In this document: positions 17,172 to 26,497 of the stretch, one piece after another
How the letters are laid out: the number at the start of each line of letters is the position of its first letter
Numbering within the stretch: position 1 is the stretch's first letter
Source of the DNA: Sulfurimonas sp. SAG-AH-194-C20
GTDB lineage: Bacteria > Campylobacterota > Campylobacteria > Campylobacterales > Sulfurimonadaceae
Direction: 5' to 3'
DNA length: 56,548 bases
Assembly: GCF_029215975.1 (NCBI RefSeq)
Contig: NZ_JAEMVD010000004.1
Location: 1 to 56,548, forward strand
Notes under the pieces: model-generated
What the model saw: only the letters and a program-made list of their open reading frames with translations
Database searches by the model: none
Told to the model about the DNA's origin: nothing
Made by a program: the position numbers and the translations under genes

Positions 17172-19047
17172 CTTGTTGTTTAGCTTCTTCTATGTCATTT
17201 TTAGAACATCCCTTATCATCATATATTTTGATATATTGACAAATTTCAAATATTTCCCTTATTTTAAAAATTTTATTGGCACTATTTCTCTCTTTAAATA
17301 TATAATTACTTTTTTCCTCTCTATAGACAAAATCATTATTTAAAATATATCTTATATCTTCCCAATCTCCATAAAAATACTCAGCCAAAAGTGGGATAAT
17401 ATTCACTCTAAATATTTCATCAAGTTTCTCTTTTGTAGGAGTTTTTATGAGAGGCATAAAGTAACTATGCCCAATGGTATGTTCCCTGTCGTAAATATAT
17501 TCTATGCGTTCATTTATTGCATTAAGAATTTCTTGAACATTAATAGCAGGTTCAAATTCTTCACCTTTTTCTGTGTTGATTTCAAGTGGTTTTTTCTTAC
17601 CGTCATTAAAGACTAATAAATCTGATTGAGGCATCATCTCAACAAACTCAAATCTTCTTCTTAGTGCAGTGTCAATTTGAGCAATACTTCTATCTGCTGT
17701 GTTCATAGTTCCAATAATATAAAGATTAGAAGGTACACCAAATGGCTCTTCACTGTCACCACTATAAGGAAGCCTTACTTTTATCTCCTCATCTGCACCT
17801 ATCCGTTTTGATGGCTCAATTAGAGTTATAAGTTCCCCAAATATTTTAGAGATATTTCCACGGTTTATTTCGTCTATTATAAGAACATAGTTTTTAATAT
17901 TTGAGCTTAATTTTGCTGATTCATCATAAAGATATTTTGCGATAGCAGGTTCATATGATTTTTTATCAATAGTATTAAAATCTTTCTTTTTGTAAATTTC
18001 TAAGATATTGCCTTTATTACAAGTATACTCATTCCCTGATGGATTTAAAATTTTTATATATTTATCATCTTGAGATACAATTTCTATTTGTTTGTGTATT
18101 TCACTTAGAAGAGGTATTTTTAAACTACTTGTCAAAAGATTAAATATATTAACTGTCTTTTTTTGAGACTTATCACAAAGTTTTTTAAATACACCTGCCT
18201 CAACTGAGTATTCTATTTGCTCTTTTTTATCGTTAGTCTTAGCTTTTATCCCTTCAACAAACTCCTCATATCCATAACTTTGATGAAATGTCACAAATTC
18301 TATTTGTCCATTTTTTTGAAAATCATCAAAAATGGTTTTTAAAGCAATTCTATCGTCAGTCTCTTTTGCTTTATTATATGTTACAGACTTTGTTTCTATC
18401 TTGCAATCAGCAATTTGATAAATTACTTCATATGCCTTGTTTCTATCTTCGGAATCATTTTCACATTTTTCATTTTGGTCAAAAACAATTTCTAAAGCTT
18501 TGTTAATAGTATTATATGTTTTTCCAGTTCCTGGAGGACCATATAGGATTTGATTTAATGGTTGTTCATCTTGGCTGACTGGCATTTCTATATCCTTTTT
18601 TTTGCTTTTTTGAATATATTTAGGAATATAATCAAGGAGTTTCTGTACTTTATTTATTTGCCATTCTATAATCTTCGGCCATTCACCTTTATTGCCTTCA
18701 ATATTAGCATTTTTTCTAAAAAATATTCTTCCCGCTTTACCTGTATCTAACCAAATAATATCATTATCAAATATTTTATCAATTTCATTTTTATATTCTA
18801 AAAATAATTTATATTTATCGTTGTAGCTACTTCCATCCATATATAAACCAACTATAAATCCAGGATAATTTCCACCAGAATAACCTCTAGAAGTATACTC
18901 ACAATAGTAACTTATTCCATTTTCACTTTTAATATTTATATAGTATCTTCCATTTTGATGTGTAGGTTTTTTTATATTCGATATTAGTGTTTCAAAGTTT
19001 TCTATAAATAATTTATAATAATCATTATATATTTTTATCTTACTCAT
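17164..19047 (-). CDS. mcrB: McrB-type GTPase/restriction motor subunit
   Basis: 627 aa. The first about 150 residues are a variable DNA-recognition-type domain (YYKLFIENFETLIS...GRIFFRKNAN), resembling DUF4268-like modules that replace the DUF3578 domain of E. coli McrB. The AAA+ part shows YGPPGTGKTYNTINKA (about 170), the McrB signature MNTADRSIAQIDTALRRRF (about 455) and LIIDEINRGNISKIFGELI (about 390). The recognised modification cannot be told. It starts 11 bp after the AddB-like gene ends. Confidence 0.9.
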   Translation of the reverse strand: MSKIKIYNDYYKLFIENFETLISNIKKPTHQNGRYYINIKSENGISYYCEYTSRGYSGGNYPGFIVGLYMDGSSYNDKYKLFLEYKNEIDKIFDNDIIWLDTGKAGRIFFRKNANIEGNKGEWPKIIEWQINKVQKLLDYIPKYIQKSKKKDIEMPVSQDEQPLNQILYGPPGTGKTYNTINKALEIVFDQNEKCENDSEDRNKAYEVIYQIADCKIETKSVTYNKAKETDDRIALKTIFDDFQKNGQIEFVTFHQSYGYEEFVEGIKAKTNDKKEQIEYSVEAGVFKKLCDKSQKKTVNIFNLLTSSLKIPLLSEIHKQIEIVSQDDKYIKILNPSGNEYTCNKGNILEIYKKKDFNTIDKKSYEPAIAKYLYDESAKLSSNIKNYVLIIDEINRGNISKIFGELITLIEPSKRIGADEEIKVRLPYSGDSEEPFGVPSNLYIIGTMNTADRSIAQIDTALRRRFEFVEMMPQSDLLVFNDGKKKPLEINTEKGEEFEPAINVQEILNAINERIEYIYDREHTIGHSYFMPLIKTPTKEKLDEIFRVNIIPLLAEYFYGDWEDIRYILNNDFVYREEKSNYIFKERNSANKIFKIREIFEICQYIKIYDDKGCSKNDIEEAKQQDE

Positions 19048-19058
19048 TTCTAAATTCC

Positions 19059-21383
19059 TTAAATTTTATTTTTCTTCAAAACACTCTGATGACAAATATG
19101 CTTAATATCACACCATCCACACATCTTTTCATCACTATTGTCAAATCCAAACTCACCATTTTCTATATTAGCTTTCGTATCAAAGATTAGTTGCTTCAAT
19201 TTGTCTGCATACTCTACACTATAATGCTCAGTATCTTTAACATCCTCAACATTCGCTAGATTTGCAAAATGAAAAGACGGTCGATCTCCTTTAAAACTAA
19301 GTAATGAAGCGTAATACTCTTTGTCAGAGTAAGCTTGTGAAGTATATAAGATATAGAGTGCTAACTGCACATCTTTTAACTCTCTTATCTGCTCCATTTT
19401 TTTCTTATTGATGATTGCCTCTTGTTTTGTGAGTTTATAGTCAATGATATTGATATACTCTTTTAAATTATCAAACCTATCTATAAAACCTTTTATAAAG
19501 TAGTTTTTATCATCTTTATTAGTAAGTGTATAAGGTTCAAGTTTATCATCTAAAGCAAACTGTTTTTCAAATTCACTGTTTTGGAAGTACTCAAACTCTA
19601 CAGCATTCTCTATATAGTAATCCACAAACTTGGCGAGTAATCCTAAAGCTCTTTCATCTTGTAGTCCTGCTTGAAGTGTAGAAAGAAAGATTTGATGATG
19701 AATGTTCTCTTCACCTCTATCTTTAGTAGTCTCTTCATGATTATATGCTTCTATAGACTTATCAAACATTATCTGATACAGGTCATCTCTATCCACATTC
19801 TTAATATTATTATCTTTTATGTATCTTCCAAAAAGCTCATAACATAGGTGCATCAAACTCCCTTTTTCCTTCGCATCAAAACCCTCTTCATCTTGGCTCG
19901 GTGCAGTGAGTTTTATTTTGTTTGAGTAGAGATAAGCAAGTGGACAAGAAATATACTTGTTTATCTGTGATGCTGAGAGATGAGTTGCTTTAATACAATC
20001 AACTCCTAAGCCATCAAACTTTGTGAATTTATCTGATATTATGCTTTCATAGTACTCCTGCGTTTGTCTGTCTGGAGTTATTGTCTGGCTTTGAAGTGCT
20101 AACTGACTAACACTTTTTACACTGCTGATGTCTATAGTATCATCAAACTCACTATCTATCAAGATAGATGGCGTTAGCTCTCTTTTTCCACTATATGAAG
20201 CCGTAATGATGTAGAGATTTTCGCAGAGCCGTTTGAGTTCATTGAGCTGCGTTTGAGAACTTGTGAAGTAGTTGTTGGCATAAAAGTACTCTAACTCATT
20301 ATCATAACTATACAAGAAATTATCATTCGCTTTAGGTGGAAAGTGATTGATGTCAGTTCCTATGAAAATGATGTGCTTATACTTTTTACTTAGCCCTACA
20401 AGTTGGTTAGGCTCTGTCATCTCTATACCAATTTTCTCATCGAGAATAGTGATAGAGGCTTTTATATTCTCTTTTGTGGTGTCACTTAGAGTAAGTCCTA
20501 GTTGTTTATACAAATGCTCAAGCTCTTCTACTTGGCGTTTGTATTGACTCTGAGCTATAGTGACTTTTGGATTGTTCGAGTTAAAAAATGAAGTTAGTGG
20601 CGTTCCAACAGATGTGAAACCTTTCATCTCAAACTCATTTAAAAATAATTTATAGAGTGGTGCATACTCTTGTATGTCAGAAGCAGCTATGAGTATATCC
20701 TCAGCATTCTCACCATCTTCGAGTAGTTTTCTTGCTATTCTTATAGCTGTTTTTACTTCATCTATGTTATCAAAGACTGTGTTTGATGGTTTGATGATTT
20801 TAGGTGCTACTGAACTCTCTGGGTTTAGTGGAACTGATTTGTATATTGAGAGTTTATCAAGTAACTCTTTTTGCAGAGCTGACTTAATATAACTTACATT
20901 TTCTACTCTAAAACTATCAACATATATTTCAGTATAGTTGTTCTTAAAGTATTTGTCCCAGTTTGTCACAACACTCTGCTCTATATCTACTATGTCTACA
21001 AGCTTATTGTCTCGTTTATAAGATTGATACTGCTCATTTATCTGAGTGATGGCTTTTAGTTTTTCACCTTCCAAAAAGAGACTAAACGCCACACCATTTC
21101 TTTGGCATTTGAGTATGAAGTTAAAGATAGTACTAAGACTTACTGCATCACTTTCAAGATAATCAAAATAGCTAATCTCTTCTTTTTGGATAATGTTATA
21201 GATAATAGAAGAAGCAATATTTTCATCTATGATTATCTCAAAGTTGTTACTTTCAAAGAGTTCTAAGATGAGACTCTCTAGTGTTATGACTTTATCAAGT
21301 GGATTGAGAGTATTGCTTGATTTTAAGTCTCTCATTCTTTGATTTGAGTATGTTATGTAGAGGTTTTGAGTTAATGTGTTCAT
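19059..21383 (-). CDS. addB: AddB-like helicase-like/nuclease subunit
   Basis: 774 aa. The C-terminal third is a PD-(D/E)XK nuclease with iron-sulfur-type cysteines: SASQINKYISCPLAYLYSNKIKL (about 475), GFIDRFDNLKEYINIIDYKL (about 650) and CGWCDIKHICH near the end, giving the C...CxxCx5C pattern of AddB. The N-terminal two thirds is the inactive helicase-like half (no clear Walker A). It heads the leftward series that ends with the AddA-like gene; chromosomal addB and addA are normally adjacent. Confidence 0.8.
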   Translation of the reverse strand: MNTLTQNLYITYSNQRMRDLKSSNTLNPLDKVITLESLILELFESNNFEIIIDENIASSIIYNIIQKEEISYFDYLESDAVSLSTIFNFILKCQRNGVAFSLFLEGEKLKAITQINEQYQSYKRDNKLVDIVDIEQSVVTNWDKYFKNNYTEIYVDSFRVENVSYIKSALQKELLDKLSIYKSVPLNPESSVAPKIIKPSNTVFDNIDEVKTAIRIARKLLEDGENAEDILIAASDIQEYAPLYKLFLNEFEMKGFTSVGTPLTSFFNSNNPKVTIAQSQYKRQVEELEHLYKQLGLTLSDTTKENIKASITILDEKIGIEMTEPNQLVGLSKKYKHIIFIGTDINHFPPKANDNFLYSYDNELEYFYANNYFTSSQTQLNELKRLCENLYIITASYSGKRELTPSILIDSEFDDTIDISSVKSVSQLALQSQTITPDRQTQEYYESIISDKFTKFDGLGVDCIKATHLSASQINKYISCPLAYLYSNKIKLTAPSQDEEGFDAKEKGSLMHLCYELFGRYIKDNNIKNVDRDDLYQIMFDKSIEAYNHEETTKDRGEENIHHQIFLSTLQAGLQDERALGLLAKFVDYYIENAVEFEYFQNSEFEKQFALDDKLEPYTLTNKDDKNYFIKGFIDRFDNLKEYINIIDYKLTKQEAIINKKKMEQIRELKDVQLALYILYTSQAYSDKEYYASLLSFKGDRPSFHFANLANVEDVKDTEHYSVEYADKLKQLIFDTKANIENGEFGFDNSDEKMCGWCDIKHICHQSVLKKNKI

Positions 21384-21628
21384 AGTTTTACTGCCTGAAT
21401 ATTGTTATTTAGTAAAGTTATTCTAACTGATTCTATCTTGTGATTCAATTTAGATAGTCTTAATAGATGAATTCTTTGCTAATGTTTACCAGTTAGTAAA
21501 ATAATCTCTACTAATTAAGTGCTTCTATATTCTAATAAAGATAGATTTTTTATGAATTTTGAGGTGCAGAAAATCTTATGAAATTATTTGGGATTAATGA
21601 GATACTTGTATATTTAACAAAATAAAGG

Positions 21629-21634
21629 TATAAT
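21629..21634 (+). promoter_or_regulatory. -10 box for HEAT-like copy 2
   Basis: TATAAT lies 34 bp before the ATG in the divergent space (21384-21668) between the AddB-like gene and this gene. The 285-bp gap holds no other feature I recognise and lacks the GACA-N6-TGTC motif. Confidence 0.45.
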
Positions 21635-21668
21635 ATTTTTAACATAAAATAATAAAACATAAGGAAAA

Positions 21669-22184
21669 ATGATGGAAATCAAATTATCTGTAAACGGTAT
21701 AGAAATAAATGTTGGGATAGAACTAATAGGGCAAATAACAAGCTCCTTAAATGACAATGAAAGTAATCAAGCAATTTTTCACGAGTTAGCACAACACTCT
21801 TCTTCATCTGTCAGAAAAGAAGTGGCATATAAGGATAAAATTTCTGAAGATACTGCAAGAATTTTATTAGCTGATAAAGACATTTCAGTGATTAACAATC
21901 TTTTACGCTCAGACCCAGTAAAAGAGATTTTTAATGATGAAGATTTTTCAAATATTTTAAATAGTGCTAACGAAGAAGCGATAGAAAATGTAATTAGCAA
22001 TTTAGATGATTATAGTTCACTTAGTGATGCAGAAGATTGTTTGGCCCAAATTATTGCATTAGAAAATAACTATTTAACGCTACAAGTTGCTAACAACTAT
22101 GACACTCCAAAAAAGATATTGAAAAAACTAGTAAAACACAATGACCCAGATATTGCAGCAGCTGCTAAAAATAGTTTAGACTAA
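21669..22184 (+). CDS. HEAT-like repeat protein, copy 2
   Basis: 171 aa, paralogous to the protein at 8102. Both start with a short xNGxxxxVG segment and carry repeats such as SSSVRKEVAYKDKI, DISVINNLLRSD, EEAIENVISNLDDY and DPDIAAAAKNSLD. The two line up over most of their length (for example SNLDDY here, SNVDDY there). Probable role: helical scaffold or binding protein. AAGGAAAA precedes the tandem ATGs. Unlike copy 1, its promoter has no GACA-N6-TGTC site. Confidence 0.65.
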   Translation: MMEIKLSVNGIEINVGIELIGQITSSLNDNESNQAIFHELAQHSSSSVRKEVAYKDKISEDTARILLADKDISVINNLLRSDPVKEIFNDEDFSNILNSANEEAIENVISNLDDYSSLSDAEDCLAQIIALENNYLTLQVANNYDTPKKILKKLVKHNDPDIAAAAKNSLD

Positions 22185-22214
22185 ACAAAACCTCATATAA
22201 TAACAAATAGCATT

Positions 22215-22862
22215 TTATAGAAGATCAGTATATTTACCGATCTTCTTTCGCATCTCCCGATATTCTTTATTTAATTTAACTAATTCATCATAGTTATATT
22301 TTTCTTTATTCATGAAAAAATCAAAATAAACTTCTATATCTTCTTTCTTCTTATTCACCCATAATTTAGCAATTTCTTCTAAATTATCTTCATAAGATTC
22401 TAATATCTCTAGTCCATAGCGGTATTGTGGTGCTTGATTTTCAACGAATTTCTCTAATTTTTTGTAATCATTAGATTTTTTAAGATATTTGAGTGCTATT
22501 GCCGTTGCAAATGACTCTTCAAGTATAATGTATTTAGCAGTTTTACATGATTCACTTACCTTTTTTAGATTTCCTGCAAGAATTTCGCACATGTAGGCAT
22601 GAGCATATTCATGTATTTTTACAAAATCAAAAAAAGTCTCATAATCAACATTATATCTCTTTGCAACCTTAGCTATATTTTCGATACTCATTAAGATATT
22701 TGCATTGTCAACTGATGTAGGGTGGCAATACACAGCTAACATATCTAAACATTCATCTGCCCTAAGTTCTAATTCTGTTTTAAACTTTTCATCTAAACTA
22801 TCATAATCATTGCACTGACTCAAATCCATACAGCTAAAATGACTCATAACAACTTCATTCAC
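22215..22862 (-). CDS. Small HExxH metallopeptidase-like protein
   Basis: 215 aa with no family I can name. The stretch VKIHEYAHAYMCEIL (about 86-100) is an HExxH zinc-protease motif, and KYIILEESFATAIALKY about 30 residues later offers a third-ligand glutamate (EExxA), the gluzincin layout. The protein is acidic and has no signal peptide, so a cytoplasmic protease is possible. It is the last of three leftward genes after a DEDDh exonuclease and a PD-(D/E)XK nuclease (34-bp gap). The start is GTG at 22862 or ATG at 22847; neither has a strong ribosome site. Confidence 0.55.
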   Translation of the reverse strand: MNEVVMSHFSCMDLSQCNDYDSLDEKFKTELELRADECLDMLAVYCHPTSVDNANILMSIENIAKVAKRYNVDYETFFDFVKIHEYAHAYMCEILAGNLKKVSESCKTAKYIILEESFATAIALKYLKKSNDYKKLEKFVENQAPQYRYGLEILESYEDNLEEIAKLWVNKKKEDIEVYFDFFMNKEKYNYDELVKLNKEYREMRKKIGKYTDLL

Positions 22863-22895
22863 CTTAAAAAGCTCTAATCTACCATCATGTATGCG

Positions 22896-24182
22896 CTAAA
22901 TTTTATCCATCTCTACTTGAAAATCATTCATAATGGACTCGATATTAAAATCATTGTTATTAATAGTTTTTATTTTTTCTTTATTATATGGTAAAAAATT
23001 TAAAAGGAATTTTGCATTACTAACAGAGATATAAACAAAAACTTTCTTTTTTGAATTAGAAAATAATTTCTTTATATTTATTTTTGAAGGTGCATAAGTT
23101 ATTTCTATGCTATCTCCAAACTTTCTTTCAATTGCTTTAATTAAATCTGAAAGATTTGCCTTATTATCTTTTGCTATATTTGGTATTACATTTTTTATGT
23201 ATTCAGATATATTAGGATATCTAACTAAATTATTACTCATTTTATTTGATATCTCTCGTAATTCGTTTGCACTTACTGGGTCTTCTTCTATTTCTGCTAT
23301 GACCTGGAATACTGACAGCAAAAACTCTTGCTCTTGCTCCCAAAACTCTTTTACTAAGTTCTTTTCAAATGGTAGAATAGCCATTCTTTTTCCTTTGTTT
23401 TGATTTTTTGATGGTTTACACAAAGATAGTAGGTATTCTTCTATAATGAATTTTATCCTATCTGATATATCATGCTCTAGAGCTCTTTCAAAAATATTAT
23501 CAACTAGTAACTGATAGTTTATACTGATAAACTCTTTTGCTTCAGCTAATGATTCATCTTCCTTCAATTTTTCTATTTCTGAAGTCAATACAGGAGCTAA
23601 ATATACAAATAAATTTAAATTATTTTTGTATTTTTCATCGTTTGTATAATAATCATAATATGTATTTGTTTGATTGCTGTGTTCAGAAGAATCGACTTTA
23701 TTTTCAATAATAATATTTATTTTTTCTGCTAATAAGGTATCTGAATTAGTGCTATGTATTGACAGTGAAATAATTATATCTATTCTTCCAGCCGTTAAAT
23801 TTTTCTCTACACTAACCTCCAAATCATTTAATATATACGTATTTAATAATAATGTCCTATATAAATCATCAAAAATCAAAGATGTTGCATTATTATCATT
23901 GTACCTTTCTAAAGATGTTCTAAATTTACTTTCACCGTATTTCAATAAAATATCAAAAAGTTGTCTTATTGCAAAATCACCCATATTATGGCTTTCAACA
24001 TCGTTTAGAATCCAAGCTAAAAATTTACTATGGCTCATTTCTCGTCTATCTACTCCCAATATACTACTGAAACTTTTCTTTTCATAAAACTCTTTTAATC
24101 TTTGAATATTCTTATTGTTTTTCCATTGTGAAAGCGATTTCTTTGTTTTATCTAAACTTTCAAGCATAGATAAATCAGCCAT
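22896..24182 (-). CDS. PD-(D/E)XK nuclease-superfamily protein
   Basis: 428 aa resembling the PDDEXK_4 group. The N-terminal signature SHSKFLAWILND (about 46) precedes the active-site core RIDIIISLS...INIIIENKVDSSEHSNQTNTYYDYY (about 128-168), giving the D...E-x-K plus Q pattern. The C-terminal third is of unknown fold. Such proteins occur as single-gene or accessory defence nucleases. Its ATG follows the exonuclease stop codon directly, with GGAG inside that gene's end, so the two are coupled. Confidence 0.75.
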   Translation of the reverse strand: MADLSMLESLDKTKKSLSQWKNNKNIQRLKEFYEKKSFSSILGVDRREMSHSKFLAWILNDVESHNMGDFAIRQLFDILLKYGESKFRTSLERYNDNNATSLIFDDLYRTLLLNTYILNDLEVSVEKNLTAGRIDIIISLSIHSTNSDTLLAEKINIIIENKVDSSEHSNQTNTYYDYYTNDEKYKNNLNLFVYLAPVLTSEIEKLKEDESLAEAKEFISINYQLLVDNIFERALEHDISDRIKFIIEEYLLSLCKPSKNQNKGKRMAILPFEKNLVKEFWEQEQEFLLSVFQVIAEIEEDPVSANELREISNKMSNNLVRYPNISEYIKNVIPNIAKDNKANLSDLIKAIERKFGDSIEITYAPSKINIKKLFSNSKKKVFVYISVSNAKFLLNFLPYNKEKIKTINNNDFNIESIMNDFQVEMDKI

Positions 24183-24926
24183 TTAATCAGCTCCTATTAT
24201 TTTATCAATCGTATACTTCATATCAACATCCAAATCCATATTTTTCTGCATCCAGTTTATGTAACCTATATCACTATCACAAACTTCACTTATCTTTTTG
24301 CCTTTATGTTTTCCAAATGCAAAAGTCTCTATGAAGATAGGTGTATTTGTGAGCTCTTCCATCTTGAGCATAGGGTTAATATCAGGGAATTTTTCTTTTG
24401 TAAGGGCTACTAGCTTAGATAGTAGTAACTTCATAACTAGTACATCGCCAATAGCATCATGAGCTTTTATAGTAATGTTATACTTATCAGCTTCAGCTTG
24501 TTCCTCTTTATACATTTCTAGAGAGTATCTAAGATATTGAAGTGCTTTTGATTCTTGTTCTGCTAGAAGGTGTTTAGCTACTCTAAGAGTATCTATTATT
24601 CTTATTTGAGAGATAAATCCCTCTTTCTCCATCATACCCATATCAAATGGCATATTATGAGCTATAAGATAATTTTCTTGATTGTTTAAAGATTGAAGAG
24701 TTTTATAAAAGTTTGTTTCAGTAAAAACACCTTTTCCCTCTATCAAATTAGGAGTGATACCATGAACAACCATAGCCTTTATTTTAATAGGTAAAATTGT
24801 GCTACAAAGCTCATCAAAAACTTCAACTTTACCTTTTGTATCAACAATCATAGCACCAACTTGTATAATTCTATCCTCATCTTGGTTTCCTGTTGTCTCT
24901 GTATCAAATAGTATGTATTTTGCCAT
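24183..24926 (-). CDS. DnaQ-like 3'-5' exonuclease with DUF3820-like tail
   Basis: 247 aa. DEDDh exonuclease residues are visible: FDTETTG (about 7), AHNMPFDMG (about 92), and HDAIGDVLV (about 150). The C-terminal about 50 residues (FGKHKGKKISEVCDSDIGYINWMQKN) are the DUF3820-type module found attached to exonucleases. It probably degrades single strands or 3' ends. It is the first gene of a tight three-gene leftward group with a PD-(D/E)XK nuclease and an HExxH protein. Confidence 0.85.
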   Translation of the reverse strand: MAKYILFDTETTGNQDEDRIIQVGAMIVDTKGKVEVFDELCSTILPIKIKAMVVHGITPNLIEGKGVFTETNFYKTLQSLNNQENYLIAHNMPFDMGMMEKEGFISQIRIIDTLRVAKHLLAEQESKALQYLRYSLEMYKEEQAEADKYNITIKAHDAIGDVLVMKLLLSKLVALTKEKFPDINPMLKMEELTNTPIFIETFAFGKHKGKKISEVCDSDIGYINWMQKNMDLDVDMKYTIDKIIGAD

Positions 24927-24994
24927 TATAATGTCCTTTTATAGATATTCTATCTAATTAAACATTTAAATCTTTTATATATACTTCTTTATCT

Positions 24995-25319
24995 CTACTC
25001 TTTATTTTTTACAACTATTGCCATTAATTCATTTACATTAGTTGGTGTAGTGTCTACGCAAGAAGTATTCACATCAAGAACTTTATTTAAAAAATTTATT
25101 GTTCCTGTTATCGTTTTTTTAAAAACAATAATTTCTTGTTTTATTGATATTTGTTCTTTCATTGTAGTAAACAAGAAGTTTTCTTCCATTAGTGCCAAAA
25201 TCTTCAAATTTTACTTGTTGAATATAATGACCCTTGCTACAAAAAGATTCGATTCTTTTTTTTAGATCATTTGTGTCATTAGCTTTAAATATCTCTACTT
25301 GCATCTTTATCCTTTGCAT
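24995..25319 (-). pseudogene. Small gene, probably frameshifted
   Basis: From 25319, one frame gives a 66-aa product (MQRIKMQVEIFKAND...GTNGRKLLVYYNE then a short unrelated tail). An overlapping second frame continues to 24995 with plausible coding (EQISIKQEIIVFKKTITG...LDVNTSCVDTTP). The switch near 25165 looks like a one-base frameshift in a single about 105-aa gene, but two overlapping genes cannot be ruled out. No family recognised. Confidence 0.4.
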
Positions 25320-25354
25320 TGTTTTTATATATTAATTTTCTCTACTTTTTGTAT

Positions 25355-25780
25355 TTAAACAATCCATTCATCATTAGTTTCGTTAATCTCAAATTTACTC
25401 TGATAACAATCGTCACTATTTAAGAGCCATTGTTCTCCGTAACTACCGGAATCTACCCAGTAGTTATCATATAAATCGTTCGTAGCAAAGAAATACACAT
25501 ATTTTTTTTCATTGAATATAAAGAAAATATAGTTTAAATGAACATATTCAAGGCCATGCTGTATAAGGAACTCATAGAAATAGTAACTTCCATCCAGGTA
25601 CTCATGAAAAGCATTGATAATATTTTTATCTTGTAAAATACCTTTTACATCTTCTTCATACAATAAAAATGTAAATTCCTTCACACCGGTGTACTCTTTT
25701 CCTCTTATAACACAAACATGGTTTTCTTGCTCAACTAAAAAACTGATTTTGAGCTCTATTTTTTTTCTACTTGTATTCAT
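25355..25780 (-). CDS. Hypothetical protein, 141 aa
   Basis: I do not recognise this family. The protein is rich in aromatic residues (YYFYEFL, YIFFIFNEKKYVYFF) and acidic at the end (ETNDEWIV), with no signal peptide or clear membrane helix. An AGGAG-type site precedes the ATG. It stands alone among small leftward genes. Confidence 0.5.
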   Translation of the reverse strand: MNTSRKKIELKISFLVEQENHVCVIRGKEYTGVKEFTFLLYEEDVKGILQDKNIINAFHEYLDGSYYFYEFLIQHGLEYVHLNYIFFIFNEKKYVYFFATNDLYDNYWVDSGSYGEQWLLNSDDCYQSKFEINETNDEWIV

Positions 25781-25885
25781 ACTACTCCTATTTTGTTTTT
25801 AGAAAAACTATACTTTGGTTTGGCTGCCTTTAGGAAAGAAAACCTAACTCTGTCTATCAATAAGAATTTATCTCTTCTTTTAAGT

Positions 25886-26497
25886 TCAAATATAATTTTT
25901 TAAACCTTCTTGAATTTGAGATAAAATATTTTTTCGATATTTTTCCATGCTAATATGATGGCTATAGTGTGTAAGCTTTATGAGACAACTGTATTTTGAC
26001 TTGTCCAACCCTTTTTGAAGTATTTGATATGCTTGTTCTCCAAATGCCAAAATAATAGGGTCACAAGAATTTATATATTTAAGTTCATTTTCAAATTCAT
26101 TAAGCTGTTCCCTTAGTTCATCAGGATTTTGTTTTAAGTGCTTAAATACATCTTTGGAATTTAACATAGGAAAGTTTTTTATGATGTCTGTCATATATGC
26201 ACCATAATATTGTGTATCTTCAAATGCATATCTTATTTTATAATCTTGCCCATGTGGATTTGAATCATGAAAATTCATAAATGGCTCTTTGAATTCACAT
26301 TCTCTAGCAAAATTGAGACCAACCATAACAATATTTGTATTTAACAGTTCAAGTAATTTAGGGTTTTTATCTATCTCTAATATTTCCATATTTGATATAT
26401 TTGACTTTGGTTTTTCTCCCATTTTCTCCCATATTGCCCAACTAGATACTGAACCATATTTCTTTTTAATTTTTTCAAATTTATCTTTTTTTAACAT
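25886..26497 (-). CDS. UDG-fold-like protein of unknown function
   Basis: 203 aa. The order VMVGLNFAR (about 60), FHDSNPHGQDYKIRYAFEDTQYYGAYMTDIIKNFP, then DPIILAFGEQAYQIL and LTHYSHHIS resembles the beta-alpha plan of uracil-DNA-glycosylase-like proteins, where the second His-rich strand ends the active site. The canonical GQDPYH motif is absent, so activity is unproven. I chose the ATG at 26497 because AAAGGAAAG precedes it and MLKKDKFEKIKKKYGS looks like a natural start. It begins inside the last 17 bp of the kinase-like gene. Confidence 0.5.
   Translation of the reverse strand: MLKKDKFEKIKKKYGSVSSWAIWEKMGEKPKSNISNMEILEIDKNPKLLELLNTNIVMVGLNFARECEFKEPFMNFHDSNPHGQDYKIRYAFEDTQYYGAYMTDIIKNFPMLNSKDVFKHLKQNPDELREQLNEFENELKYINSCDPIILAFGEQAYQILQKGLDKSKYSCLIKLTHYSHHISMEKYRKNILSQIQEGLKNYI

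Noticed and set aside
22220..22245. GAAGATC/GATCTTC hairpin as a terminator between convergent genes
   Set aside because: It lies within the last codons of the HExxH gene, has a short 7-bp stem and long loop, and no T-run.
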